DNA of 64,000 bases, taken from positions 2,041,097 through 2,105,096 of the forward strand of contig JAQFVV010000151.1 in the NCBI GenBank assembly GCA_028023455.1, in the 5' to 3' direction. This DNA is from Epiperipatus broadwayi (lineage: Eukaryota > Onychophora > Udeonychophora > Euonychophora > Peripatidae). Positions 25,985-38,889 of the stretch are shown in pieces (position 1 is the first letter of the stretch; each line of letters opens with the position of its first letter). The notes beneath the pieces are model-generated. The model was not told the DNA's origin. It ran no database searches and saw only the letters and a program-made list of their open reading frames with translations. A program made the translations under genes and the position numbers.

Positions 25985-26285
25985 CACAAAAACTATTGAG
26001 CAAATAAAAGGAATCATCACATGATCACCATTCTTTATGCTTACACAAGCTATTTACGCAGAGATAAAACAGCAGTAGTGCCACTCAGTGCGAGCCAGTG
26101 TAATCAATGGAGGTGCAGTTGTCATAGATCCAAGGCTCCTCATTGATGAAAGCCACAGGCTAGAAACTAGTCTGAAGATATTGGATGAATAGGCACTAGA
26201 TAGGGATTTTATGCACAACCCTTCCTGCATCCATTGATTATTCTGGCTTGCACTGAGTGGCACTAATGTATGGATAATTTTGCCT
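25985..26285. repeat. Foldback family copy
   Basis: It starts with the family end ATCATCACATGATCACC and has inverted halves: CAGTAGTGCCACTCAGTG near 26070 is mirrored by the complement near 26246. The centre holds the ATCCAAGGCTCCTCA and CTAGAAACTAGTCTG words shared with the copies at 42.5 and 51.5 kb. Confidence 0.75.
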
Positions 26286-26620
26286 CTGTGTAAAAGGAAT
26301 AATATTGATAAACGTAGGTGGAAGAAACTATGAAGGATGAGTTGAAGAAAATGAATAGATCTTTAGAAAGGCTGTAGTTTTGAAGCATTAATTTTTCATA
26401 TCCATATAATTATAATTTGTGTTTTAACTTTGATAATTTCTCTTTACCCAAACGTTCTTTACAATATAATATGGGTTATTAATATATATTTCTTTTCATT
26501 ATATACATTTTACTATTATTATTGCAAGGAAGTGGTCAAAACATCGGAAATGTATACAGTGTATTGGAATACATATAAATTCCTGAAAATAAGAAGATTT
26601 TTAAAAAAGGCGATAGTACA

Positions 26621-26767
26621 ATTATATTGAAGTTTTTTTTTTTTTCATATGTCATAGCATCAGCCGGGATGCGATCCCACAACCGTCTGCAACCAATTAC
26701 TTGCTTGCAAGGCGGCTTCGATGACCGCTCGGCTAACAACGCTTGACTATTATATTGAAGTTTTTTT
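26621..26767 (-). mobile_element. tRNA-derived retroposon with target-site duplications
   Basis: The minus strand from 26742 to 26657 forms an 86-base tRNA-like sequence, the length of a leucine or serine tRNA with a long variable arm: TAGCCGAGCGGTC fits the A box of the internal promoter and GGGATCGCATCCC the B box. The acceptor ends pair with several G-U pairs. After it comes a short GCTATGACATATG trailer and an A run. The whole is bracketed by ATTATATTGAAGTTTT at 26621 and again at 26749. This is a retroposed tRNA-type transcript or a very short SINE, not a functional tRNA gene. Confidence 0.75.
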
Positions 26768-26935
26768 ATATATGAAAGATTATTTGGGACCATATTTTTA
26801 AAGAGAAAATGAATTTATTTTTTATTAATAATAATGTTGATAGTTTTGAAAAAATATTTTTTAACAAATAAGCATCAGTAGCAAATATCTATTAGATCAC
26901 TTTCAAGCCAGCCGAGAATTGTCAACTCATTAAAA

Positions 26936-27065
26936 AAATTAAATGGTTCATTGCTTAGGTTATGTAAAGTTCAAACCGTAAGGGTCAAAGTTGTGTTGAA
27001 ATTCAGGATATCTTAAAGGTCACCAATCTACCACTGCACTAAAGCATGTAGAACCATTGTTCTAC
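26936..27065 (+). repeat. Possible SINE shared with 61.6 kb
   Basis: It opens with AAATGGTTCATTGCT and later has CTACCACTGCACTAAAGCATG; the segment at 61620-61745 has AAATGGTTCATTGCTCA and CACTAAACCATGCTG in the same order. Similarity between is weak. Confidence 0.35.
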
Positions 27066-27494
27066 CAAACTCCAGATTGTAGCTAGAGAGTATCTCTTCA
27101 CAATTTTTAAAAATTCTATTTTTTCTATTCAACTATTGCCATCTATTGTACTTGAGTAGCCAATAAATATTAGATAAATTCATAATGTTCTACCTATACC
27201 TCCAGACTAGTTTTTGGGGCTATGTTTGGGTTAGGAATATTGGGATGTTCGACCTGATGGTCACCAAGATCTGATTGCAGGGTAAAAGATTGAGACACTG
27301 ATGATTTTTGGAGATGCAAGGTTTTCCCTAATTAAAAAAGAGTCCAAATTATTAACTAAAGTATGGGTGTTATACAATGATTTATTTTGCCTCAAAGTAC
27401 CATCGAATACTGAAAAATAGTCTACAATTTTCTCACAGTAATGCAATTTACTTCTTTTATCAGTTCAGATTTTTGCACATAACATGAATAAAGT

Positions 27495-27610
27495 AGTTAA
27501 GCATTGGTGGTTGAGAAGTCAGTGACAGCTGCTTTACAAGCAGTTGTCCCAGGATAGTGGGTTCTCTTCCTGATATGCTCTGACATGGGGGAACATGAAT
27601 AAAGTGCAAA
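27495..27610 (+). repeat. tRNA-like SINE candidate
   Basis: TGGTTGAGAAGTCAGTGAC resembles a degraded A box. GCTGC-TTTACAA-GCAGT forms an anticodon-like stem and 7-base loop, and GGGTTCTCTTCC resembles a B box at the right distance. No clear target-site duplication was found. Confidence 0.4.
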
Positions 27611-27859
27611 CACTTTTCTGGGCAGAAAAATTGCTATAAATGAACATAGGTGTGTCAGTGTTTAAAACAAGTGACATTCAATAGATTATGTTACAGTTAG
27701 GCCAGATTACAAAAGAAAAGAGTTCACATTACACAAACACTACTGCAGATTATAGAACAGATCACAGATTAGTTGCTTCAGAATTAACAGTTGCATTTAA
27801 AAATAATTTATATATGCTGAATTTCAGCAGCTATTGAAGGCTAAAATTGCTATTTACAT

Positions 27860-28800
27860 CTTCAGGATCACCATTATTCAGATGTGGAATTCTCTTAAGA
27901 AATGTTTTTTATGAATATAAGTAAATCTATTAGGTTCTTTAAAAAGAATTATGAGCATTTTTCTGATAATAATATTAGTGATTTGATTAAAAGTAACCAT
28001 GCCATTTTTTTGCATGGGGAATAAATGGGCTTCACAATTAACAAAGATTTAAAGAGAAGTTCAACAGCTGTCAAGATTTAAAAGTGATTGGTCAATTAAA
28101 ATTGCAAAGAGATGCATTCATTGATTGAATATTTTATTGATACACTGAAAGTGAAATATGGATCTGAGAAATGGTATCACAATTTTCTTAAATTCACCAA
28201 CGGCTTTCCTTTATAAGATGGTAATGATATTTCAAACAAGTGGCAAAATATTCGATCATTTTTTTTGAATAGCATGAGAATTGAGATGTGACTTTTAATG
28301 ATGCAGCCATATGGTAATGATATTTCAAATAGGTGGAAGGAGTTTTTTGAACAATATGAGAATTGAGATGATTACTTTTAATGACATCCACATTATCTAC
28401 TCATTTAGATTTGGACAAACCAATTCAGCCTTAGTGGAATGAGAACAACTCTTTGCAATTTTAAAAATAGGTTGTAGATCATGATGAGATTATCTGGAAA
28501 AATTGTAAAATACAACTCAAAATATGCCGATTGTTCTTAAGAGTGATGTTCCAATTTTTGAAAGTAAAGATAATAGTCAAAATTGTAGTAATTATCACGG
28601 AATGTTATTATTATTCACAATAGGAAAGGTACTTTCAAGGCTGGAGAATGATTACCAGGGATTTACTGTGATTTTACAGAATCGAGCAACACTATAGACA
28701 TTGTCTTGGATGCTAGGCAAATACAAAATAAGTGTCAGGAACAAAAGAGTAATTTGTTATTAATTGCTTAAGGCATTGGACTCAGTTGAACAACACTATA
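27860..28800 (+). pseudogene. RTE-like non-LTR reverse transcriptase, 5' part (remnant)
   Basis: Broken + frames give, in order, a pre-RT linker with GNDISNRWKEFFE, then the fingers motif IFESKDNSQNCSNYHGMLLL followed by TIGKVLSRL, then NTIDIVLDARQIQNKCQEQ, and finally a degraded KA-LDS at the place of the first catalytic aspartate. These are the conserved first blocks of RTE/Jockey-type RTs. A 93-bp part (28218-28310) is repeated at 28311-28392. Stops at several points show it is inactive. The C-terminal remnants at 11.8 and 59.3 kb may belong to the same family. Confidence 0.65.
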
Positions 28801-28992
28801 AAATTAGTTAGTTGTTCACTTAATTTTATTGTAAATATAGAGGATTTGAACCCGGACTTTCAAGCACCCTTCAACTATCCACACCATCTCATACCACTGA
28901 CACACATGACCACACACATGTGGAAAAGATAAATAATCACCAATAAATATATTTCATGCTATCAGTTGATCCAGATTATCATCTCCCACATG

Positions 28993-29130
28993 TATATATA
29001 ATCAGTGCTCAGTTTATATTAAGATAGCAAGTCTTCATACTTTAATGAACAGGCTTCAATCTATATATAATCAGTGCTCAGTTTATATTAAGATAGCAAG
29101 TCTTCATACTTTAATGAACAGGCTTCAATC
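28993..29130. repeat. Two-copy tandem repeat, 69-bp unit, identical copies
   Basis: Units begin at 28993 and 29062 (TATATATAATCAGTGCTCAG) and I see no difference between them. Confidence 0.9.
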
Positions 29131-29626
29131 TACTCCATCTCTTCAGCCATCCATACCATTGAACATCTGATGATGGAAAGCCCAAATCCCATCAAACGAG
29201 ATAAAAAAGGATGTGCAGTTGCTTTGACATTTTCAATTTTTATGATGGGTTTTTGGAACTGTTTATAATTTGTTTATAAATTGAATTTATTAACTATTCA
29301 TATTTTGTTCCAATTTATTATCAACATGTGTATATTAAAAAAATAATTCTATGCAATAATTACTCCATCTGCAGTAAAGTTTTTCATATTAATGCTTTAT
29401 CAAATTTCTATAGAAACTTTTCCATGTGATAATTTAATACTTCCATTGCATCGGGAGAAAAGTTATTTCAAATTCCATTATGCTATTATCCACTTAGAAA
29501 ACCTCAACTGAACTGTTTAATAAAGTTCACTAAAGCCACTACCTTCATTTGGATGTCACCCTGAAGGGTTACTACACCCCCTGATAGATTATTTGTTAGG
29601 TCAGTGTTGATTTTCACTCACTATTA

Positions 29627-31528
29627 TTAGGTTTCAAGAGTTAACTTTAGACTTAGAGCATTTGTAAGGCATTTGCTCTGCTTTGGGCCACCGCCAACTT
29701 TTTGTAACATTGATTGCACTTGTGTCTTCATACCTAATTTTCCTATGGTAACAATCTTCTTTTGTGATGACATTATGATTGATAATGCTCCATTTTGATG
29801 ATTGTCACTTAGTTCTCTAGTGTCATGTTTGTAGTTTTTATAGCACATATAAATGTGGTGCAAGGATTACAAATATATATCCAATCCATCTGCCTTTGTA
29901 CCTTCTTCCATAATGCTTCCAACACATTGCAGGTTGATGTGTATGTTCAGTATATGTTTTTCAGAACTGGCTTGTGAAGTATTTGGGATTATTTCTTTTA
30001 ATTCAGCAGTTATGGATTGTTTTTCCATCAAGGGCATGTTGTTTGACTTGTGGTCCATCCAAAGATCATGGGGGTTTAATTTTCCTTGGTATTCAAAAAT
30101 ATCAGAATGCCCTTCTCTAGACTCCTGAAACTCACAATCTAACTTAAATTCCATGTTATTCATATGTAGAGTTATCAATTGGTCTGAATTCTCTACCTGA
30201 CATTGTAGATTGCACAGGATTTCTGTCAATATTGCCAATGTTTTTGTGTTATGAAGAATCTTTGCTTTACTTTTATCCATCCTTCTAAGTTTTTCAGATC
30301 AGGTTCCATCATTTCAACAGTGCTATAATGATTCTCTACATCATTACTCCACCATGTGACAACATGGTAGTTGTGGCAGCTTTCTTGTGTGATAGTTTTC
30401 TGAACTACTGGTGATTTGTTTCTGGATGACAGACCTTGTGCTCAGGGTAAGCTTTGGGTTCTTGGCGTTGGTTGCTAGCACTAATTTGCATTGTATTATT
30501 ACTTAGGTTTATCTTGATTGAGTTTATTTGTGGGGTTGGTATTGGGGTATCTAGATTGTTCTGATTCATGTTTGGGGGTTGGTATTGGGGTATCTAAATT
30601 GTTCTGATTCATGTTTGGTACTGTTTCCCCCAAACTAAAGTTAATAAGACACTTCTATTCCATATTTGGAGATCTGAGACATTCAACTGACAAAAAATTC
30701 AGGGTCAAATAAAGTTTTACCATTGAAAGACTGTTTAGTGCCTATAAAAGCAGATAAATCTTTTCGAAAGATAATATTCTGTTGTGGTTCATGTGAATTG
30801 TTACTATTCATCGCACCATTCTTTTTATATGTTAAAGACCAATTTCCAATGACCAAACATGTTGAACTAGGTGAAAATAGACTAGGTTGACTGAAAGTGC
30901 CAAGCTTGACTTGATCACATGCACTCTGTAGGTTTTTTTTTAAAAATTACAACTTTCTGAATCTTCTAAGACATGCTTTCAACTACTAGTAGTATACTTA
31001 ATGTGAAGTTTTCCATTTTCCAATATAACTTCTTAATCTCCCTTTTCATTATCATTCATATTAGTGTTTATTTTAGGGTTTGATTCCATACTAGCATTTA
31101 TTCTTGTCACCACACTGCTTATGTTTGATTCCATATTAGCATTTACTCTCATCACCCATGTTGCTCATGTTTGCCATATTATCATTTATCTTTGTCACCA
31201 TGCTGTTTATTTTGTTGATCACTTCTTTCATATTGGTCATCATCTTTTGAAACATTTGTTGCATGATTGTCATATTTTTGGTAGTCTGAGCTATTTCAAT
31301 TCCAGGTGCTTGAGTAATTTTGTTGTTGGTAGTTCCTTGTGCCTGAAAAGCCATTTGACTCCCCTCCTGTCTCTTTGGAGATTGATCCCCCTCCATCATA
31401 GACTCGCTGGGAATTTGAATCAGTGAAGATTCCTCCCCATTACTACCATTATATTCTCTCTCTTCACCAACACTAGTATCTCTTTTTTCCTTTGTACACT
31501 TTAGTTTTATTTGCAGATATTGTTCCAT
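29627..31528 (-). pseudogene. LINE ORF1-like coding relic
   Basis: Three long minus-strand frames follow each other: 31528-31136 (130 codons), the stretch to 30280, then 30280-29867 and 29863-29627. The first begins MEQYLQIKLKC and ends in a methionine-rich coiled-coil-like stretch (MQQMFQKMMTNMKEVINKIN), as in ORF1 proteins of L1-type elements, which trimerise. A 42-bp in-frame duplication at 30531-30617 repeats 14 codons (NLDTPIPTPNMNQN). I see no zinc knuckle. The family is not certain; the rest matches nothing I recognise. Confidence 0.45.
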
Positions 31529-34500
31529 TTCTTAATAACATGTGTTTTTTGCATGAATATTTAGAAAGCTTGAATTACTCGTAAATGTCAAGGTATTATA
31601 CAATAGGGTTCCTAGCCACTTTATGCTATTATTATTTTTTTACTTTTATGTGTGTGCATTTTATACTCTATCCTTTAAATTTATGTTTATCCTGCCTGAC
31701 TCCTCTATTTTGAGCGTGACTTATTATTTATTTATTTAAAAGTTGATCTGTACTTGCTCCATTTATCTTATGCTGCATTTACCACTTTTAATATTATCTT
31801 CATTTAATGTGCATTTTAAACTCAAAACAAAAAAAATGGTCATATCCAATTTTCATTGCTCTTTGCTCTTGGATATGTTCTCATTTTATGTATGGGTAAG
31901 TAAGTCCAATGTGGATATAAAATTTAAATTTCATAGGTGTGGGATAATATATAAAAAAATATTTTTCCCCCTTTTTTAAATTTCAGTCCAATGGCTAGAC
32001 CTCCCTAGAAACTAAAGTATGGATGGGATATATATATTCATGCCAAAACATTGGGCGCCAGACGTAACAGAACCGGAGATGAACCGAGAAAGAGGGAGCA
32101 CATCTTACTACCATCAGATGCAGGGTCTTCAGTTAGGATGCTGGTGGTAGCATGATGAAATGCTTAGTCCAAGATCACATCTACCTTCAGTATGCTAGCT
32201 CAATATTCATTGAAGAAATTTAGATGCAATTTGGACTAATTAATATTCATCACATTCCCCTTTCAGGCTACATTAGATCCCAGTATTCAAACCCAGAGAG
32301 AATTTGCAGTTAGCTCTCTTCAGGGATGAACTTACTTAATTTTCAAACTAATGTGCCTATGTATAAGCAAAGACCAGTATATTTTTACTACTAAAATCTT
32401 TTTATATAAGAAGAATGGTGTGTGGGTATGAATAATGAATAATTAATATATGTGTATTTAATATAATTATTTAGTGATATGTGGAGATTATAGACTAAAC
32501 TATTTATTTAGTAGTGTAAATGCATGGTATTGATGATCAATTTGCTTATTGGTATAAATACATAATAATAATGATGATGATCAAGTAGATTATAAGTGTA
32601 AATGCATAATATTGATGATGGTCAAGCAGAGATCATATTAATTTAAACAATTATTTGACATTTATCAATCAAGAAACAAGAAATAATGCCATAGAATAAT
32701 ATTTACATTTATAATGTTGAGATAGCAAGGGTGGTTTCCTATCATTTTAAGAATACAATAATTTTCCCTTACCAAATCCCATGATAGGAATCCATATCTA
32801 AGCAGTCTTTAGTTACAAAGTAATAAACAAAAAAAAAAACTAATTCAGAATAATATATACAGTAAATTGAAATTAAAGGTTTTAAATAATAAAAATGTAG
32901 CAGTAGAAAAGAAAATTAATAATACATTAATTTCGAATCTATCTTGCTAATAGTATTGACTATAATTATATTTTATTTATTGGAGTATGCTATTTTTAGC
33001 TGATTACTGAATGAAGAAACTCTTGTATATGTAAGTTAAATTGATATTAATGAAAAAACAAACAACTCTTGTATGTGTAAGTTAAATTGACATTAGTGAA
33101 AAAACATAAACCATTCATTCACCAAGGTTAATCATACATCCAAAAAAAACTGTTAATAAAGTTGAAAATTCACAGATCCTTCCTGAAATTTGATATTGCT
33201 CTATCGGAGTGATCTAAAGTAAGATCTTGACTTATTCTACATTAACTACAAACTTTAGAACAAACAGAGTTATATATTTTTTTTATTAATAGTTATTACT
33301 AAAACCTAGCAATAGTTTTTCTTTTTGCTTATTACCCTCCACCCTCCATACAGCTATACATTGTAGATACATGCTCCCGTTTATAAAGTGCCAGTGATCA
33401 AATTTGAAAAACAAAGTTCAATACAAAAAAAATCATAAGTCATAAAATTACAAATAAATAATAAATAAAAATTATATGAATAATAAAAAAAATCTTCTCG
33501 AGGAAAAGACATTGTCTATATTTAACAGTCTATACACATTGTATATCAATCTCAAGATGCGATATAGTTGTCATTGGCTTTTCTGAGTCCATACTAGTTG
33601 TCCTGAACACTGTCCAGTTGTTTCTTTCAAACCTAGCAACAAACCCACTGCAGATCGATATCCATCAACACTTAGAGATATTTTGCACAGACATTTATAA
33701 TGGCATAGAGGTTGGCATCGGTCACCTACAGTATATTCTACTTACTCAGCACACATTGCAGAATTCCCTTTCATGATTGTAGTTATTTATTTAATGGCAT
33801 TTAAGTATTGGAAAAAATGATGTTTCAAATTTCTTTCTTTTCACTTTCTTAAAAATCTATTCAAGTTCTCTAGCATGTGTTTAAACTATTAATCTATTTT
33901 TACCATTTACACATTCTGATTTGTTGTTTAAGCAAACAGCTGAAACTATTTTCTTTTTTTATTCTGATAATGAAGATTTCCTTTTTTTTAGCACTGAATA
34001 TCAGAATCCATCTTAATATAACTTTTAAAAAAAAAAAGAAATATTAATAACTGTTCAGAGACTTTTCTTCATGTGTATATTATCCAATTGTTTTTTTTTT
34101 TTTTAAAAAAAAAAAAAAGCCCAAAACCACTCGCCCCTCATGTCGATTTTTAATAACTCATTGTTACAAATCTATAATGTTTATTAAAATATTTTTTTTA
34201 CATTCTTGCATTGTTTTCTGTCTCCCAAATTCTATCACCTATAACTATTTTGACCTCAGATTATTATTATTATTTTTTAATCTTCGTTTATGTCAGTCTC
34301 ACCAGTCAGTTAATTATTAATTTAATTATTAGTGAGATTAGGATGTATATAAATATAAATTTTACTGCTTTAGAGATGCAAAAATTAAAAATACATCTCT
34401 TAAAAAAAAACAAAAAAACATAGTAGTTTATTTGAGGTGACATTTGTGTTTATCCACATGTTTAGCATATATATATATGTAAGCTTGATTGTTTAACTAC

Positions 34501-34979
34501 CAATTGACTTGATTGAAAATGTTGGAAAAATTATGACAGGTGTGTTTGTTGGTTATAAGTCACTCTTACAATATATATATATGTAGTATATAAAGTTATA
34601 TAAAATCTTGTATTATACATACAGACAGTACACTCAAATTATTAATTAAAGACTGATATTAAAAATAAGATTAGAATGTTTATGTTAAAACCAAAATAAA
34701 TGGATACACCCAGATAATTGAACTTGTATATAATGTTTGTCAGCTAATTATTGAAATTGCTTGAAGAAGCTAAAGTGGTTCCATTTATTTTATTATTATT
34801 TCATTATTAGCAAGTGAATAAACTTGTTTTTATTAACCTAGTTAATGTTTTGCTTTCATTAAATTATTGTAGACGCATATATAGCTGGTAAACATAAATT
34901 TTACCCCTATATATATATATTGTAATGAACATTCAATCCATCCTGATCACAGAGGGCGCCACAAGATCGCTATGTATCT
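31529..34979. other. A+T-rich DNA with short repeats, no gene recognised
   Basis: It contains three imperfect units of about 60 bp at 32515-32640 (TGTAAATGCATAATATTGATG type), a 46-bp tandem duplication at 33017-33106, and a long T run meeting a long A run at 34091-34118. At 32048 TTGGGCGCCAGACG resembles an LTR-retroelement primer binding site, without a visible LTR. Confidence 0.45.
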
Positions 34980-37292
34980 GGAAAATTTATTTACTGTGAT
35001 CAAAATGGATGAGGATGATGGTTTCCACTGACTGGACTGACAGACTAATTTTCTAACATTGAATTATAAAGGGAAGAAACAATTTCTTTCTACTGAGAAT
35101 TCCTCAACAACACTGGTTTTCCCATTTCACAGATATGAAACAATATGTTTTTGAAATAAATCAATGAAACCAGCACCAGCAAGCATTTCTTGGCCTGGAA
35201 AATGTGTCGGGACCAGGAACGTCATATTGCTGGTAGAAGCTGCATCTTATACTACGTTTAAAGCAAAGATGATTGATTTACCCCAAGAACAAAAGAAAAA
35301 TATGATTAATACGTTGGAGTATAAATTATAAAACAGGAGGAAATTTACTTCTCCAATTTAATGAAATGACAAACTTAGAAAATACTCCAATGTGAATGAT
35401 TTCAAATTAATAAAATATTAAACCTAGAATGGAAGGAAAACTGACATTTAAAACTGGTGAATCCCCAACCAAATGAGTGGCCAAAACTAATAATAATTAA
35501 AGGTCACAATAGGAGACAAGTAAATAATTAGAAAACCAGTTACATCTTCTCAAGCATTTCAAGAAAGTGAATTACAAATAAACGTATAAACGAAGTTCTG
35601 AGTACACACTCTGATAAAATTTAAAACCACAGATAAAGATAAAATAAATCTAGCAAGCAAATATAAACGCTGATCTAGATTTTTTTATAAGTTAGTTTAT
35701 CAGAGAGTGCATATGAGCAGAAAATATTAAAACATTAAATGCTTTAGCAGAAAGGTTTCTTTCACTAAAATTTATAAAAGGGAATTAATATTATCTTCCT
35801 GCTGGCAACTTATAAAAGAACAATCTTAGCTCCCCGATTCATAGATATATAAAAAATATACAGTCTTGCAGGAAATTGACAAAATGGCACCAGCGAGCAT
35901 TTCCTGCCCTGGAATAATGCATCGAGACAAAAATGTAATATTGCTAGTAGAACAGCCCTCCAATATACTACCTTTAAAGCAATTTGGGGCCGATTTACGT
36001 GCAAGACAAATGAAAAATATGATAATGACGTTACGTAATCTAGAAAATAAGAAAAGAAATCTCTAACTACAGAAAACCAGAACAATAAACATGATAAACC
36101 AGCAGTCAAAAGATTTTGTGGTTTGCAAAAAGTGCAAACACAGTAATTTAAATCAATAAGTGGATAATAAAATTAATACAGGTGAGCTAATTTAAAATTG
36201 CACAAGACTGCTAAAGCATTTATTAAAAGTTAGGCACATAATTAGAAATATATTAAGCATATAAAAATATAAACTCACTAGACACTCTCCGATAAATAAA
36301 ATTGAAAGCAATTTTATTTGAAAGCAAACTTGGAATCTTAAAACTAAGATTCCAAGACACACAGCAAAATACAATGAAAAACAAATACAGCTAATAAATG
36401 AGGTTAAATCATTATTAAGAATACAGATTTATTTCAGATTGAATGGAGATTTAACTAAAGAATATACCCGGGAAAGAATAAAAGAAAAAGATTTACCTTA
36501 TGGTAAAGCAAAGTTCATGTATTTTCAAGGAGTGTGTACTTTTAGATAAGTTCATATTTCAGGTGTTTTGACAGCAGCAAGGGTTAGAGGCATATAGGGA
36601 TCCAGTTCATTCTAGACATTCATGGCATGACTGAAGGAGGGTTGGAACTCAGGGCTTCATCCTTTGATTAAGTTAGCATGGCATATTGATGATGACAAAA
36701 TGTAGAGTAGTATATTTTAACATCCTGTAAAGCAACGAAAACAATTGTAAGTTTTTAAAAGGAATTAAATATCCGAATTGCTCCAAAATGCTATGAATCT
36801 CAGCAGGCTATAATCAAAGTGTGTAAAAGAATACTGAATCTCACTTTGAAGCAGCATGTTAGCCAAGAATAAACCCTATTGTCCCCTACATTTGCGGGGT
36901 TATTTATACCACACTACATTTCCTGTGAAAACCTTTCCTATTGTCAAATTCTATGCTTTAGTGCAGGGCAAATCTCAATATCCCGCTCAATCTAATGAGG
37001 AATTCCAACCAGGTATTATTTTAAACAGAAACAACAACACAAAATTAAATTCCGCTTTTAGAATGAACTTAGAAATGATTAAAAACAAGCGGTGAAAGAA
37101 AACTATTTTAAAATCAATTCTATAAATAAAAATTAAAATGACCTATTTTAAATATAAATGAATATGTGTTTTAATACACATACTCTTTTTAAATAAAAAA
37201 AAAATTTTTAACATTAGAAATTTAACGAAAATTAAAAGTTTTTTAATTTTAGATAATAAAACCATTGAATTGAATATCAATCCGGTTCAACT
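34980..37292. repeat. Large repeat A, first copy (2.3 kb)
   Basis: It begins TGGAAAATTTATTTACTGTG and ends near CAATCCGGTTCA. The second copy (39347-41562) is in the same orientation and matches over nearly the whole length; this copy has an extra segment at about 36500-36790 and lacks about 195 bp present in the other after ACTGACTG. Internally the repeat is itself double: blocks of about 700 bp beginning near 35039 and 35740 share order and wording. The TG...CA ends and direct orientation would fit long terminal repeats, but I find no target-site duplication and no matching pol gene between the copies. Confidence 0.7.
35866..36066 (+). other. Coding-like unit inside repeat A (unrecognised)
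   Basis: A 66-codon + frame, MQEIDKMAPASISCPG onward, including NVILLVEQPSN and ending in NLENKKRNL. A TTGCAG acceptor-like site precedes it. The same kind of peptide occurs at about 35161-35324 (PAPASISWPG, NVILLVEAASY, EQKKNMI), and both recur in the second copy at 39726-39888 and 40432-40620, the last with a stop. The shared P-A-S-I-S-x-P-G and N-V-I-L-L-V-E words suggest a once-coding, tandemly duplicated segment. I do not recognise the protein. The opposite-strand frame of 99 codons is its shadow. Confidence 0.35.
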
Positions 37293-37845
37293 GCTCAAAT
37301 ATGTCATCAAAAAAAAAAAAAAAACCCTAGAAATTTGGTTGAACGTTTGCCTTAAACTCAAAAAAAAAAACACATTTCATTTACATCATTTTATTCTCAT
37401 AATCTGTGTAATGAATCCAGATTTTTTTTAAGACAAAAGAACACAACTGACTACTTTAAATCTAAACTCGGTCAGGTGGTTCCCTCGTACAGGATGTTTG
37501 ATTGCCTTGGCGGTTTACCCTAATAAACCTGTCCATAGGTTCTTTGACTATGTTGCCATAATCTATTTGAGTTAAAAATTCAGCCATTTCCTCAATTGAC
37601 TGACTTTATCATCATTGGACCAGTCATGGATGCGAAATAGGCTATCCAGACTCTCCAGATGACTTAAGGGGCTTTCTCCCACCTCCGCTTTAAATGTTTT
37701 AATGAAAAATTGTTTTTTACAGAATCTGCTAGTGGTTTCCTCCTGCCTTTTTTTCCTGAGTTTCTATACTCATGTTCTATCTCAACTAGTCTAGATTCAA
37801 ACCCTTTCATCATATCCAGACACATTTGTTTAACCTGTTTTCAAA
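37293..37845. other. Sequence between the repeat A copies, left part
   Basis: A+T-rich, with poly-A runs at 37305 and 37361. The part from 37440 on may be the broken continuation of the ORF1 relic to its right. Confidence 0.35.
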
Positions 37846-38416
37846 TTAACTTTTACTTTTTACTCTATCCAGAAATGCTCTCTCTAGCTTTTCTTCCACA
37901 AACGAAATTTTCACTTCTAAGTTAGCAGACTTAACACTATTTTGCTCTAACTCATTTTCCACTTCTTTCATATCTTCTTTTACTACTTCCCCTTCCTGCC
38001 TATCTTTATTTAATTCATTTTCTATAGATTTTATAGACTCCTGATTCATCTCTACTTCTCCCATTATTTCTCCCTTCACAGCCTTCATTTCTCTAATCAT
38101 TTCTGCTTTGAACTCCCTAATTTCTTCCTTTATTTCTTGACAAAATTTCTCTATTTTCTTCCTTTATTTCTGTTTTGAATTCTGCCAGCATTGCTTGTTG
38201 ACTTTGCTTGAATTCATTAATTTCTTCCTTCATTTTTTTATTCATTTCTCTATTTTCTTCCTTTATTTCTTGATGCATTCCCCTCATCATGTCCATCATC
38301 AACTTCATCATTATCTGTGTCTCATTCTCTATCTTTTCTACAATTTGAGGGTTTTTGAATGAAACAGGGCTTTCTTCTAAATCTGCCTCCCTATCACTTT
38401 CTTCTTTGACTTCCAT
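37846..38416 (-). pseudogene. LINE ORF1-type coiled-coil protein (remnant)
   Basis: Two minus-strand frames, 38416-38117 and 38100-37846, read as one protein with a frameshift. It is dominated by E, K, M and N in heptad-like order (MKLMMDMMRGMHQEIKEENR, later ENELEQNSVKSANLEVKI), a long coiled coil as in the ORF1 trimer stalk of L1-type LINEs. No RNA-binding domain is preserved. About 470 bp to its right a LINE 3' end starts in the opposite orientation. Confidence 0.5.
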
Positions 38417-38889
38417 TTTTACACAAGACTAAACTCGCTATTTTTATCTTTTCTTTAAAAAAAAAATCTACTAGCAAATAAAATGTTATTTATTATTTAT
38501 CAATTATTTATATGAAAGAAGACAACGAACTATTTTTAACACTTTTTTTTTTATAGATTTCACAGAAAACGCTATTTAACCATTTGTATATTTATTATCA
38601 GATAAGCAAGAAAACGAATTATATTTAACACTTTTTGAATTCCAAAAAAAAAATTAACCCCAAAAGAATTTAAAAAAAAAACTATTTACTATTTCTATAA
38701 ATTATTTCATATGAAAAGATGAACCCCCTTCTATAAAACTGCTCCAACAATACATGTCATACTAACAAAAACTAAGCTCCACCTACTAAATCTTGCCTCT
38801 CTCACATCTGAAATCTTTCTCAATTTGTCTAAACAAAATCTCACATGGGCTTGAAAACTCAAAGCCCTATGTTGGCTGTGCTTAAATTT

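Noticed and set aside
26054-26263. 69-codon minus frame resembling the frame at 42566-42802
   Set aside because: Both lie inside copies of the foldback family; the likeness comes from the shared repeat, not from a protein.
26657-26742. Functional tRNA gene
   Set aside because: Weak acceptor pairing, an A-rich tail and flanking target duplications show a retroposed copy.
35810-36109. 99-codon minus frame, repeated at 40434-40667
   Set aside because: It is the complement of the coding-like + unit in repeat A; its F/L/V-rich content is a shadow.
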